Source: Luteimonas cucumeris
GTDB lineage: Bacteria; Pseudomonadota; Gammaproteobacteria; Xanthomonadales; Xanthomonadaceae
Reading direction: 5' to 3'
DNA length: 32,212 nt
Assembly: GCF_007830035.1 (NCBI RefSeq)
Contig: NZ_VLKN01000013.1
Location: forward strand, 1 to 32,212
Position numbers and translations under genes: made by a program. The notes under the pieces were generated by a model that saw only the letters and a list, made by a program, of their open reading frames with translations, searched no databases and had not been told where the DNA came from. This document shows positions 8,629 to 19,566 of the stretch, one piece after another (position 1 is the first letter of the stretch; each line of letters begins with the position of its first letter).

Positions 8629-10404
8629 ATGAGATCCCCCGCTCTCGTCCTCGCCGCGCTGTTGCTGTTCGCCACCGCGCCGGTGCTGGCGCGCGGCACG
8701 ATCGAGAAGGTCAACATCCACGGCCTGGACCGTGAAGACGACGCAGCGATGATCGAGAACATCGAGTCCTCGCTGTCGCTTTACGACACGATCGGCAAGC
8801 CGCAGGGCGAGGCGCGGCTGGAGTACCTGATCAACCAGGCGCAGCGGCAGACGCGGCAGGCGCTGGAGCCGTTCGGCTTCTATTCGCCGACCATCACCGT
8901 CGATGCGCCGCGCAACGGCGATAACGTCACCGTCAACATCAACGTCGACAAGGGCCAGCCGGTACGCATCCGTCGCTCGGACATCACCATCACCGGCGAG
9001 GGCGAACACGATCGCTACCTGCGCGAGGACCTGGCCGATTTCCGGCCGGCGCCGCAGGAGATCCTCGATCATGCGGTCTATGAAACCAGCCGCAACCAGA
9101 TCAGCCGGCGCCTGTCCGACCGCGGTTATTTCGATGCCGACCTGACCCGGCGCCAGGTGTCGGTAACGCGCGCCGAATACGCCGCCGACATCGACCTGGC
9201 CTGGGACAGCGGCCGCCGCTACGACATGGGCCCGATCACCTTCCATGACGACTACTTCCGGCCCGGCCTGTTCGATCCGCTGGTGTACTGGGAGGAAGGC
9301 AGCTATTTCCACCAGGGCAAGCTCGACCGGCTGCGCGAATCGCTGGTCAAGCTGGACTATTTTTCCAGCATCGACATCCAGACCCACCCGGAACAGGCCG
9401 TCGACGGGCTGGTGCCGATCGACGTCAACCTGGTGCGCGCCAAGCGCAGCATCTACACCGTCGGCCTGAGCTACGGCAGCGAGAGCGGCGCCGGTGTGCG
9501 GCTCGGGCTGGAGCGGCGCTACGTCAACCGCCGCGGCCACAAGTTCAACAGCCAGCTGGACTTCGCGCAGAACCGCAAGAGCTTCATCACCCAATACCGG
9601 ATTCCCGCGTTCCGCTGGCTCGACGGCTGGTACGCCGTGGCTTTCACCGCCTACGACGAGCAGACCGATTACATCGACATGCGCAACGTCCGCACCTTCG
9701 CCAGCCGCAGTGGCGAGATCAACGAACACCTCACCGCCATCGCCTCGGTCAACCTGCTGCGCGAGCGCTGGAACTACGGCGAGACGGACGAGAACGGCCA
9801 GCGCATCTACCAGTACTCGACCCTGTTCTATCCGGAACTGCGTGCCGACTACGTCGATGTCGACGACCGCATGTTCCCGCGCAAGGGCATCAGCGCCAAC
9901 CTGACGCTGCGCGGCGGCCTGGAAGGCGCCGGCTCGGACACCAACTTCGCGCAGCTGCACGGCACGCTGCGCTGGTTCGTGGGACTGGATCCGAACAGCC
10001 GCCTGCTGCTGCGCGGCGAGGCCGGCACCACCTACACCAGCGACCTGGTCAGCATGCCGCCGAGCCTGCGCTTTTTCGCCGGCGGCGACCGCAGCATCCG
10101 CGGCTACGCGTTCCGCGAAGTCGGGCCGCGCACGCCGCCGCCGGACAACTACGCGCTCGGCGCCAAGCACGTGGCCACCGCGACCGTGGAGTACGAACGC
10201 TATCTCGACGGCAGCCCGTGGGGCGGCGCGGTGTTCGTCGATACCGGCAGCGCGTTCGACGACCGCATGGACCTGCACACCGGCATCGGCATCGGCCTGC
10301 GCTGGCGCTCGCCGGTCGGACCGGTGCGGATCGACATCGCCCGCGGCCTCAACGATCCGGACTCGGCGTTCGAGATTTACCTCAACATCGGAGCGGACCT
10401 GTGA
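8629..10404 (+). CDS. tamA: Translocation and assembly module subunit TamA (Omp85 family)
   Basis: A 591-residue outer-membrane Omp85-family protein that works with TamB in inserting autotransporters and other outer-membrane proteins, and probably in lipid transport to the outer membrane. Residues 1-21 form a signal peptide (ending PVLARG-like). Residues about 22-260 hold POTRA-like repeats (KVNIHGLD, RIRRSDITITGEG, GPITFHDDYF). The rest is a 16-strand-type beta-barrel; the FFAGGDRSIRGYAFREVGP segment carries the RGY lid-lock motif of the family. The C-terminus EIYLNIGADL resembles an outer-membrane beta-signal, though it lacks a final Phe. The gene overlaps tamB by GTGA. Confidence 0.93.
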   Translation: MRSPALVLAALLLFATAPVLARGTIEKVNIHGLDREDDAAMIENIESSLSLYDTIGKPQGEARLEYLINQAQRQTRQALEPFGFYSPTITVDAPRNGDNVTVNINVDKGQPVRIRRSDITITGEGEHDRYLREDLADFRPAPQEILDHAVYETSRNQISRRLSDRGYFDADLTRRQVSVTRAEYAADIDLAWDSGRRYDMGPITFHDDYFRPGLFDPLVYWEEGSYFHQGKLDRLRESLVKLDYFSSIDIQTHPEQAVDGLVPIDVNLVRAKRSIYTVGLSYGSESGAGVRLGLERRYVNRRGHKFNSQLDFAQNRKSFITQYRIPAFRWLDGWYAVAFTAYDEQTDYIDMRNVRTFASRSGEINEHLTAIASVNLLRERWNYGETDENGQRIYQYSTLFYPELRADYVDVDDRMFPRKGISANLTLRGGLEGAGSDTNFAQLHGTLRWFVGLDPNSRLLLRGEAGTTYTSDLVSMPPSLRFFAGGDRSIRGYAFREVGPRTPPPDNYALGAKHVATATVEYERYLDGSPWGGAVFVDTGSAFDDRMDLHTGIGIGLRWRSPVGPVRIDIARGLNDPDSAFEIYLNIGADL

Positions 10405-13400
10405 ACGAGGCCGCGCCGGCATCGGTGCCGCGCCGACGCTTCTACCGGCGGCGCCGGTTCTGGGCGTGGTCCGGCGCGCTGATCGCGCTCGGCGCGGTCG
10501 GCCTGGCGCTGCTGCTGTACTGGCTGCTGCAGACCGTGGCCGGACGCGACGTGCTGCTGGCGCAGATCATCGCGCGCCTGCCGGCCGGCTCGTCGCTGAC
10601 CTGGGACAAGGCAGAAGGGCCGCTGGCCGGGCCGCTGACCCTGCACGGCCTGGACTTCCGCCACGGCAAGCTGCACTTCACCGCCGAGCGAGCCTACCTG
10701 GATCCGGACATCCGTCCGCTGCTCGGCCGCCGGCTGCGGCTGGATGCGCTGCAGATCACCAACGCCACGCTGGAGATGCCGAAAAGCGACGACCCGTTCG
10801 AACTGCCGCGCTGGCCGCAGTCGCTGCCGCAGATCGAGATGCCGCTGGCGATCCAGGCCGACACCATCGTCATCGACGGCCTGCGCGTCAGCCAGGCCGG
10901 CGAGCCGGTGATCGGCATCAGCAGCCTGCGCGGCGGCATCGACATCGCCACCCGCGAACTGCACGCGCGGCAGCTGGTGGTCGACAGCGACCGCGGCCGC
11001 TTCACCATCCACGGCCATTACATTCCGCGCGAGGAATACCGCACCGACCTGAAGATCGATGCGACCTTCCCGCAACATCCCGGCCGCACGCCGGCACGGC
11101 TGGCGCTGCACGCCAGCGGCGACCTGTCGAAGATGGCGGTCACCGTGACGGGCAATGCGCCGGCGCCGCTGCGCGCCAGCCTGACCCTGGCCGGCAAGGA
11201 CGCGCCGACCTGGTCGTTCACCGCGAAAAGCGAGGCGCTGGACCTGGCGCTGCTGATGCCACCGGTCGATGCCGCGCTGACCGTCGAACCGTCGCCCCTG
11301 GCCTTGGACCTGCGTGCCAGCGGCCAGGGCGGCAACGCGCGGCTGCAGGGCAGCGTGGTGCAGGGCGGGCGCACGTTCGCGATCGAGCCATCGAACGTGC
11401 GGCTCGAGAACCAGGTGCTGGGCTTCGCGCCGCTGGCGCTGCGTGCGTTCGACGGACGCATCGTGCTGCGCGGCACCGCCGACCTGCGCAAGCCGGAGGA
11501 CGCGCCGCTGAAGTTCACGCTGGAAGCGCGCGGCCTGCGCTTCGAGCCGGCGGCCGATCCGGCACAGACCGATGACGCGACCCCGCCGCAGCCGGTCGAG
11601 GTGGATGCCGACTTCGACGTCGGCGGCCGGCTCACGGCGTGGACCGCGAACGGCAACGCCACCCTGCGTCGCGGCGACGAGCAGGCCAAGCTGGTGCTGG
11701 ACGCCAGCGGCGGCCGCGAACGCGCGCAGTTGAAGAAACTGCAGGCGACGATGCCGACCGGCACGCTCGACGCCAGCGGCAAGGTCGCCTGGGCGCCATT
11801 GCTGGACTGGGATCTGCAGGCGACGCTGGCCGGCTTCGATCCAGGCTATTTCGCGCCGGGCTGGGAGGGCAGCGTCAACGGCAAGCTGCAGACGCAAGGT
11901 CGGCAGCGACCGGCTGCGGCCGACGGCACGACGGGCGGTTTCGATGCCACGATCGATGTCGCCGACCTGGGCGGCCGCCTGCGCGAGCGCGCGTTGTCCG
12001 GCCGCGGCAAGATCACGCTCGCCGGCCAGCGCGGCGAGGGCGACGTGACGCTGGCGCTGGGCAACGGCCGCGTCGAGGCGCGCGGTGGTTTCGGCTGGTC
12101 GCCGGTGCTGGACTGGAACCTGCGCGCCACTTTCGCCAATTTCGATCCCGGACTGGTCGCAAGCGGCTGGGACGGCAGCGTCTCCGGCCGCGTCGTCACC
12201 CAGGGCCGGCAACGCGTCACCGGCGTCGGCCAGCCGCGCCGCTTCGATGCCACCGCCGATGTCACCGACCTGCGCGGCCGTCTGCGCGGACGCGCGCTGT
12301 CCGGCCGTGGCCGTTTCGCACTGCGCGGCGAACAGGGCGAAGGCAATGTCGCGCTGACCATCGGCAACAGCCGCATCGATGCGCGCGGCAGCGTCGGCGA
12401 CCGCATCGACATCGACGCCAACCTGCAGCCGCTGCAGCTGGACGATCTGCTGCCGGACACGGCCGGCACGCTGCGCGGCAACGTGCGCCTGCGCGGCCCG
12501 CGCGCGACGCCGGGCATCACCATCGACCTGGCCGGCAGCGGCCTGAAATGGAACGACTGGCAGGCCGAAACCCTGAGCGCGAAAGGCCAGCTGCCGTGGC
12601 GCGGTGGCGGCGGTTCGCTGGCCGTACAGGGCAGCGCCGTGCAGGCCGGGTTGCTGCTCGATACGTTGCGGCTGCAGCTTGACGGCGCGGTCGAGGACCT
12701 GCGCTTCAACGGCGACGCCGGCAACGCGATGGGTTCGCTGGCACTGTCGGGCAATGTCCGCCGCAGCGGCGCGCGCTGGCAGGGCGCCGTGCAGACGCTG
12801 CGGCTGACCACCGCCAAGGGCGCGCCGTGGAACCTGCAGCAACCGGCGCAATTCACCGTCAACGGTCCGGCCTGGACGTTGAGCGAAGCCTGCCTCGGCG
12901 CCAGCGGCGGCGGCCGGCTGTGCGCGCAGGCGGCGTGGCCGCAACAGGGCCTGACCGTGCGCGGCGACGCGCTGTCGCTGGCCCTGCTGCAGCCGTGGCT
13001 GCCGCCCAACGAAGGCCGGCCGCTGCTGCTGCGCGGCGAGGTCACGCTCGACGGCACGATCCGCCCGCGCGGCAATGCCTGGGAAGGCCGGCTGCATGTC
13101 GCCTCGCTCGACGGCGGGCTCAAGCTGGGCAACAACGCGCGCGGCGAACTGATCCGTTACGACAACTTCACCTTCGACGCCGATTTCGATCCGTTGCGCA
13201 TCCAGGCCCGGCTCGGCGTCGGCTTCAAGGGCCATGGCTTCGTCGATGCGCGCGTCACCACCGGCTGGGACGGTTTCGCGCCGTTGAACGGCGACATCTA
13301 CCTCAACATGTCGCGACTGTTCTGGCTGGAACTGTTCTCGCCGGACCTGGTGCGCCCGCAGGGCCTGGTCGAAGGCCACGTCAGTCTGGCCGGTACGCGC

Positions 13401-14534
13401 GCGCGTCCGCTGATCGGCGGCGAGGCGACGCTGAGCAACTTCACCGGCGAACTGCCGGCGCTGGGCCTGACGCTGAGCAACGGCCAGGCGCAGCTGCGGG
13501 CGCTGCCGGATGGTTCGGCGCGCATCTCCGGCTCGGTGAGTTCCGGCAAGGGCGCGCTGACCGTCGACGGCGGCCTGTCGTGGTTCGGCCAGGCCACGCC
13601 GTTGCAGCTGAACATCCGCGGCGAGAACGTGCTGGTCTCCGATACGCCGTCGCTGATGGCGGTGGCCAATCCGGACCTGCAGTTCGGCATCGTCGATCGC
13701 ACCATGCAGCTGCGCGGCGAAGTGACGGTGCCGTCGGCCAACATCGACCTGGAGCGGCTCGACCGCGGCGTGGCGACGTCGCCGGACGTGGTGGTGCTGG
13801 ATCCCATCGATCCGGAGCAGGCGCCGAGCTCGGCGCTGGATACCGAGCTGGCCGTCACCCTCGGCGACGACGTGCGGCTCGAAGGTTTCGGCCTGAGCGG
13901 GCGGATCACCGGCCGCATCCAGGTGCGCGCGCGCCCGGGCCGCGAGATGACCGCCACCGGCGGGCTGGATGTCAGCGGCAAGTACAAGGCCTACGGCCAG
14001 CAACTGGACATCACCCGCGGCCAGCTGAGCTGGAGCAACCACATCATCTCCGACCCGCGCATCAACATCCGCGCCGAACGCCGTGTCGGCGAAGTCACCG
14101 CCGGCATCGACGTCACCGGTCGCGCGCAGGCGCCGCGCGCGCTGGTCTGGTCGGATCCGGTGATGCAGCAATCCCAGGCGATCTCGTACCTCATGCTCGG
14201 CCGCAACCTGGCCGGTGCCAACAGCGCCGACGCGCTGCGCGTGGACGCCGCCTCTGCCGCGCTGGCCGCCGGCAGCGGCGTGATTGCCTCGCAGCTCGGC
14301 CGTCGGCTCGGCCTCGACGAGGCCGGCGTGACCGAGTCGCGCGCGCTCGGCGGCTCGGTGGTCGGCTTCGGCAAGCACCTGACGCCGAAGCTGTGGGTGG
14401 GCTACGGCGTGTCGCTGGTCGGCGCCGGCCAGGTGTTCACGCTGAAATACCTGCTGCGGCTGGGCTTCGACATCCAGATCGAATCGAGCACGGTGGAGAA
14501 CCGCGCCTCGATCAACTGGCGCCGCGAAAAATGA
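10401..14534 (+). CDS. tamB: Translocation and assembly module subunit TamB
   Basis: A 1377-residue AsmA-like protein with a single N-terminal membrane anchor (WSGALIALGAVGLALLLYWLL, about residues 25-47) and a very long repetitive beta-rich body that would span the periplasm. The C-terminal DUF490/TamB domain is clear: VSGKYKAYGQQLDITRG, RINIRAERRVGEVTAGIDVTG, ISYLMLGRNL and FTLKYLLRLGFDIQIESS. It pairs with TamA. Start is GTG 10401, overlapping the tamA TGA; the frame is open further upstream but only as antiphase noise inside tamA. A roughly 100-residue unit is tandemly duplicated near residues 460-660. It overlaps the next gene by ATGA. Confidence 0.93.
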   Translation: MNEAAPASVPRRRFYRRRRFWAWSGALIALGAVGLALLLYWLLQTVAGRDVLLAQIIARLPAGSSLTWDKAEGPLAGPLTLHGLDFRHGKLHFTAERAYLDPDIRPLLGRRLRLDALQITNATLEMPKSDDPFELPRWPQSLPQIEMPLAIQADTIVIDGLRVSQAGEPVIGISSLRGGIDIATRELHARQLVVDSDRGRFTIHGHYIPREEYRTDLKIDATFPQHPGRTPARLALHASGDLSKMAVTVTGNAPAPLRASLTLAGKDAPTWSFTAKSEALDLALLMPPVDAALTVEPSPLALDLRASGQGGNARLQGSVVQGGRTFAIEPSNVRLENQVLGFAPLALRAFDGRIVLRGTADLRKPEDAPLKFTLEARGLRFEPAADPAQTDDATPPQPVEVDADFDVGGRLTAWTANGNATLRRGDEQAKLVLDASGGRERAQLKKLQATMPTGTLDASGKVAWAPLLDWDLQATLAGFDPGYFAPGWEGSVNGKLQTQGRQRPAAADGTTGGFDATIDVADLGGRLRERALSGRGKITLAGQRGEGDVTLALGNGRVEARGGFGWSPVLDWNLRATFANFDPGLVASGWDGSVSGRVVTQGRQRVTGVGQPRRFDATADVTDLRGRLRGRALSGRGRFALRGEQGEGNVALTIGNSRIDARGSVGDRIDIDANLQPLQLDDLLPDTAGTLRGNVRLRGPRATPGITIDLAGSGLKWNDWQAETLSAKGQLPWRGGGGSLAVQGSAVQAGLLLDTLRLQLDGAVEDLRFNGDAGNAMGSLALSGNVRRSGARWQGAVQTLRLTTAKGAPWNLQQPAQFTVNGPAWTLSEACLGASGGGRLCAQAAWPQQGLTVRGDALSLALLQPWLPPNEGRPLLLRGEVTLDGTIRPRGNAWEGRLHVASLDGGLKLGNNARGELIRYDNFTFDADFDPLRIQARLGVGFKGHGFVDARVTTGWDGFAPLNGDIYLNMSRLFWLELFSPDLVRPQGLVEGHVSLAGTRARPLIGGEATLSNFTGELPALGLTLSNGQAQLRALPDGSARISGSVSSGKGALTVDGGLSWFGQATPLQLNIRGENVLVSDTPSLMAVANPDLQFGIVDRTMQLRGEVTVPSANIDLERLDRGVATSPDVVVLDPIDPEQAPSSALDTELAVTLGDDVRLEGFGLSGRITGRIQVRARPGREMTATGGLDVSGKYKAYGQQLDITRGQLSWSNHIISDPRINIRAERRVGEVTAGIDVTGRAQAPRALVWSDPVMQQSQAISYLMLGRNLAGANSADALRVDAASAALAAGSGVIASQLGRRLGLDEAGVTESRALGGSVVGFGKHLTPKLWVGYGVSLVGAGQVFTLKYLLRLGFDIQIESSTVENRASINWRREK
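11778..12386 (+). repeat. Tandem ~102-residue duplication within TamB
   Basis: Two adjacent in-frame units, 11778-12083 (102 codons) and 12084-12386 (101 codons), align over their full length at roughly 60-65% amino-acid identity by hand. Shared landmarks are P-x-LDWxL, FDPG, GWxGSV, TQGRQR, FDAT, RALSGRG and GEG-V-L. This indicates internal duplication of one beta-sheet repeat of the TamB rod. A third, eroded unit may follow, but I could not align it convincingly. Confidence 0.8.
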
Positions 14535-15637
14535 GCCCGGCAACGACGCGGCGCGCGCAGGATGTCGCGACGCGGCTCGCCGCCGCGCGCCTGCAGCGCC
14601 AAGGGATCGCCGATCCCACTTCCGATACGCCATCCGACGTCGTTTCGCGGCTGCTGGCAGTGCAGGCGCAGGATCATTACGGCGCGTTGTGGGCGGTCGG
14701 CCTGCGCATGCGCGATGCCACGGAAGCGACGGTCGCGCACGCCATCGACGACGGCCGGCTGGTGCGCACCTGGCCGATGCGCGGCACCTTGCACCTGCTG
14801 GCGGCGGCCGACGTGCGCTGGATGCTGGCACTGACCGGTGCTCGCGCCGCGCAAGCCAGCCGCGGCCGCATCGAACGCCAGTGCGGACTCGACGCGGCGA
14901 CTTTGCAACGCTGCCGCAAGCTGCTGGAAAAAACCCTGCGCGATGGCCCGGTGACGCGTATCCGCCTGTACGAAGTGCTGGAAAAGGCCGGCCATGCGAC
15001 CGCGCAATCGCGCGGCCTCAACCTGCTCGGCCAGCTCGCGCAGGAAGCGCTGATCTGCGGCGGCCCGCGCGACGGCAAGCAGGCCACCTACGCATGGCTG
15101 GACGCGTGGGTGCCGGCATCGAAACCGCTGCCGCGCGAGGAAGCGCTGGCCGCATTGGCGACACGCTACTTCGCCAGTCGCGGGCCGGCCACCGCGCAGG
15201 ACCTGGCATGGTGGTCGGGACTCACGCTCAAGGACGTGCAGGTCGCGATCTCGGGGGCGAAACCGCAGCTCGCAAGCGAAACGGTCGACGGCACGTTGTA
15301 CTGGTCAACCGCCGATGCGGAAACGCCACATCGGTCGGCAGGCAAGGGCGTGCATCTACTGCCGCCGTTCGACGAATACCTGGTCGCCTACAAGGACCGC
15401 AGCTTCGCCTTCGACCCCGCCTTCGGCCGCCAGGTGATCGGTGTCAACGGCCTGTTCAATGCAAGCCTGGTCAGCGATGGTCGCGTCGTCGCCACCTGGA
15501 AGCGGCTGTTGAAGAAGGATGCGGCGAACGTGAGCCTGACGCCATTGCAGCCGCTGCGCAGCAGCGAAATGAAAGCCTCGGCGACGGCGGTGCGACGATA
15601 CGGCGCGTTCCTGGGCGTGGACGCATCATTGGGGTGA
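14531..15637 (+). CDS. AlkZ/YcaQ-like winged-helix DNA glycosylase family protein
   Basis: A 368-residue member of the HTH_42 winged-helix family that includes AlkZ and AlkX/YcaQ, DNA glycosylases that unhook interstrand crosslinks and other bulky N7-alkylated purines. LLAVQAQDHYGALWAVGLRM near residue 40 carries the Q-x-Q pair that is catalytic in AlkZ. VRTWPMRGTLHLLAAADVRW follows as expected, and later LLPPFDEYLVAYKDRS and GLFNASLVSDGRVVATWKR are typical of the family. The start is ATG 14531, sharing ATGA with the tamB stop, so it is translationally coupled to a membrane-biogenesis operon. That pairing is odd functionally. The glycosylase role is inferred from the family and the Q-x-Q motif. 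Confidence 0.85.
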   Translation: MSPATTRRAQDVATRLAAARLQRQGIADPTSDTPSDVVSRLLAVQAQDHYGALWAVGLRMRDATEATVAHAIDDGRLVRTWPMRGTLHLLAAADVRWMLALTGARAAQASRGRIERQCGLDAATLQRCRKLLEKTLRDGPVTRIRLYEVLEKAGHATAQSRGLNLLGQLAQEALICGGPRDGKQATYAWLDAWVPASKPLPREEALAALATRYFASRGPATAQDLAWWSGLTLKDVQVAISGAKPQLASETVDGTLYWSTADAETPHRSAGKGVHLLPPFDEYLVAYKDRSFAFDPAFGRQVIGVNGLFNASLVSDGRVVATWKRLLKKDAANVSLTPLQPLRSSEMKASATAVRRYGAFLGVDASLG

Positions 15638-15684
15638 CAAGCGCTCGTGCATCTGACGTTACGGTGCAGATTCGGATCCAGACA

Positions 15685-15778
15685 AAGCCGTCATCCCGAA
15701 CGCAGTAAGGGATCTGTTGTTCGTCCCGTTATCGCGCAGGCCAGAAAAGAGGATCACTCACCAACGTTCGGGATGACA
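15685..15778. repeat. Small inverted-repeat element (MITE-like)
   Basis: GTCATCCCGAACG (15690-15702) is perfectly inverted as CGTTCGGGATGAC (15766-15778), bounding an element of about 89 bp with no coding capacity. Its left edge AAGCCGTCATCCC (15685-15697) is the reverse complement of the ends of repeat copies A (286-298) and B (25300-25312). This suggests a common family of dispersed intergenic elements. I see no target-site duplication with confidence. The rest of the 15638-15853 gap shows nothing else. Confidence 0.65.
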
Positions 15779-15853
15779 GCTGGATGCTTGCTGTATCAGA
15801 TACATGCCGTGCAGACATCGCATGCTCATAGATGACCCGCGCATCCAATCCGA

Positions 15854-16114
15854 TCAGTTGCACACCTGCTTGCCGGAACTGTCGACTGTGCACGTCCTCA
15901 TCTGGCGACGCTCCTGTTCACGCTCCCGATCCTGCTGCCGGTTGATGTCACGCAACCTCTCCTGCCGTGCATATTCGTTTTCGGCGAGCAGGCGCTGATG
16001 CTTGTCTGCCCGTTCTTCCCTGGTCATCTGGGGACTATCTGCAGGTGTCGACGCGCATGCGCCCAAGGCCAGGACGAGAACGACTGCGGCGGTCAGCAAA
16101 GTCATGTTCGGCAT
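15854..16114 (-). CDS. Small lipoprotein with charged helical tail
   Basis: An 86-residue predicted lipoprotein. Residues 1-20 form a signal peptide ending in a lipobox, LALGAC, with Cys20 as the lipidation site. The mature part is strongly charged (TREERADKHQRLLAENEYARQ then RQQDREREQERRQMR), likely one long helix. It ends in CTVDSSGKQVCN, whose two cysteines could form a disulfide. An AAGGAG ribosome-binding site precedes ATG 16114 by about 7 bases, which makes the gene credible despite its size. I do not recognise a named family. Confidence 0.75.
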   Translation of the reverse strand: MPNMTLLTAAVVLVLALGACASTPADSPQMTREERADKHQRLLAENEYARQERLRDINRQQDREREQERRQMRTCTVDSSGKQVCN

Positions 16115-16211
16115 GTGTCACTCCTTGTGTGATCCGTGATCCAACCTCGGACGGCCGGATTTTTCCAGACAGAAAGCCGGCAGCTCGTCCAAGCGAGCAT
16201 ATACCCGGTGG

Positions 16212-17459
16212 TTACCGCAGAACCTGCACACCCCTCAGCTTGGGCTGTCCATCCACGACATCGGTCCACACCGCATACGCGCCATCCGCGCGCAGCGCCA
16301 GCTTGGGGAAGCCGATCGCCGCGCCGCGGCCTTGCAACGTGGCGATCTGCTTCCGGAACACCTCGCGGGCCAGGTCGGTGGAATAACGCGCCAGCCACAA
16401 CGACTGCGCACCGGCTTCCTCGCGCAGCCACAGCACCCAGGCGCCGTCGGCGTCATGGGCGACATCGACGCGACCCAGCACGGCCGTGCCGTGATCGACC
16501 TGCACCGGTGCCGCGAAGCTGGCGCCGGCATCGCGACTGCGCGCAAGTTTCATCGCGGGCTTGTCGCCAGCGGCCGTATACCAGGCCACCACCACGTCGT
16601 CGCCGTGCGCCGCCACGGCCGGACCATTCACCGGGCAGGCCGGCATCTTCCAGCCGTCGGCGTGCACTTTCGCAGGCGTGCTCCAGTCCTGGCCGTCGAA
16701 ACGCAGCGCGGCGATGTCGCGCACCTGGTCCGCATCGCGATCGCGGTACACCAGCACCACGCCGCGCGTGGTCAGCGCGGCATCGGTCTGGCAGCACTCG
16801 CAGGTCATCTCGTCGAGCACGCGATCGTCGCTGCGCTGCAATGACGCATCGAAGCTGGCCGTGCGCAATCCCATGCCGGCCGAATGCGCGGCGTGCGCGC
16901 CGTCCGCGGCGGCGACGGGATTCAACCAGGCCACGCCCAGCGCCGATGGTGACGCCGGCCATAGCGAAGCGAAACCGTGCTCGCCGCCGGAGTCGCTGTT
17001 GACCGTGACCGGCGCACTCCAGTTGAAGCCGCGATTGGCGGAGCGACTCAGCACCAGGTCGTACTGGCCGGCGGCCGTGCTGGTCTTCTGCAGCCAGTGC
17101 ACCCACAAGGCGCCGTCCGCCGTCGCGGCGATGTGCGGCGTGTCGGCCCAGTTCGACAGCAGCGCCTCGCCGACGGCGATCGTCCTGGGCGAACTCTGCC
17201 AGCGGCCATCATTGCCGTAGGCGGCGAACTGCAGCGCGTTGTCGCGACCGGGCCGCACGCTGATCCAGCTCAGCAGCAGGCGGTCGTCGGGCGCGACCGC
17301 GAGATCGGGCTGCGCCGCACCGTGCTCCGACAGCAGCGGCCAGACGCGCACTTCTCCCGGTTCTCCGGCCGGTGCATCGGTCTGTGGAGATTGCGGCGCC
17401 TGCCGGCACGCGCCCAGCAGCACGACCAGCGCCAGTGGAAGGATCAGGATGGTTTTCAT
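16212..17459 (-). CDS. Sialidase-fold (BNR/Asp-box) lipoprotein
   Basis: A 415-residue predicted lipoprotein; the lipobox VVLLGAC gives Cys18. The mature part is a repeat protein of the six-bladed sialidase type, with Asp-box-like motifs SRSANRGFNWSAPV and SRDAGASFAAPV. A TCECCQTD cysteine cluster sits mid-protein and is seen in a group of exo-alpha-sialidase-like proteins of unclear substrate. I see no convincing arginine triad, so sialidase activity should not be assumed; a binding or extracytoplasmic metal-related role is equally possible. It lies 78 bp downstream of mnmG, in the same orientation. Confidence 0.78.
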   Translation of the reverse strand: MKTILILPLALVVLLGACRQAPQSPQTDAPAGEPGEVRVWPLLSEHGAAQPDLAVAPDDRLLLSWISVRPGRDNALQFAAYGNDGRWQSSPRTIAVGEALLSNWADTPHIAATADGALWVHWLQKTSTAAGQYDLVLSRSANRGFNWSAPVTVNSDSGGEHGFASLWPASPSALGVAWLNPVAAADGAHAAHSAGMGLRTASFDASLQRSDDRVLDEMTCECCQTDAALTTRGVVLVYRDRDADQVRDIAALRFDGQDWSTPAKVHADGWKMPACPVNGPAVAAHGDDVVVAWYTAAGDKPAMKLARSRDAGASFAAPVQVDHGTAVLGRVDVAHDADGAWVLWLREEAGAQSLWLARYSTDLAREVFRKQIATLQGRGAAIGFPKLALRADGAYAVWTDVVDGQPKLRGVQVLR

Positions 17460-17537
17460 CCGCGCAGCGTACTCCAGCCATGTGCGTATCGCGCTGATGC
17501 AGTTGGGTGCACGATGTCGCGCTGCAGAGCGCGGGCT

Positions 17538-19427
<1,890 letters not shown>

Positions 19428-19539
19428 GGCGAAGGTCTGGTGGCGGTCGGCGGCCGGACTGCGTGCGACGGTCAGCTCACGTCGCCGCGGGGTCGGGGCC
19501 GCGGAAGGCCGGCATTATCGCCGACCGGCGCCCGGGAGG

Positions 19540-19557
19540 TTGGCATGCTTTCTGCTT
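19540..19557 (+). promoter_or_regulatory. Sigma-54-like promoter motif
   Basis: TTGGCATGCTTTCTGCTT matches the sigma-54 consensus YTGGCACG-N4-TTGCW at nearly every position. GG (19542-19543) and GC (19554-19555) are separated by exactly 10 bases, as required. The mismatches are C to T at the 7th base and C for T before TGC. The predicted start is near 19567. No sigma-70 -10 fits the TTGGCA with normal spacing. Found by eye, so chance occurrence cannot be excluded, but the terminator downstream supports a transcript. Confidence 0.45.
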
Positions 19558-19566
19558 CCTCCCTGC

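Noticed and set aside
10377-14831. A nearly 1500-codon open frame antisense to tamB
   Set aside because: It mirrors codon bias of the high-GC sense gene. Its translation is Arg/Gln/Ala-rich with no family resemblance, while the sense strand has clear TamB signatures.
17519-17532. GCGCT/AGCGC hairpin after mnmG as a terminator
   Set aside because: Five base pairs and no T-run on the mnmG strand.
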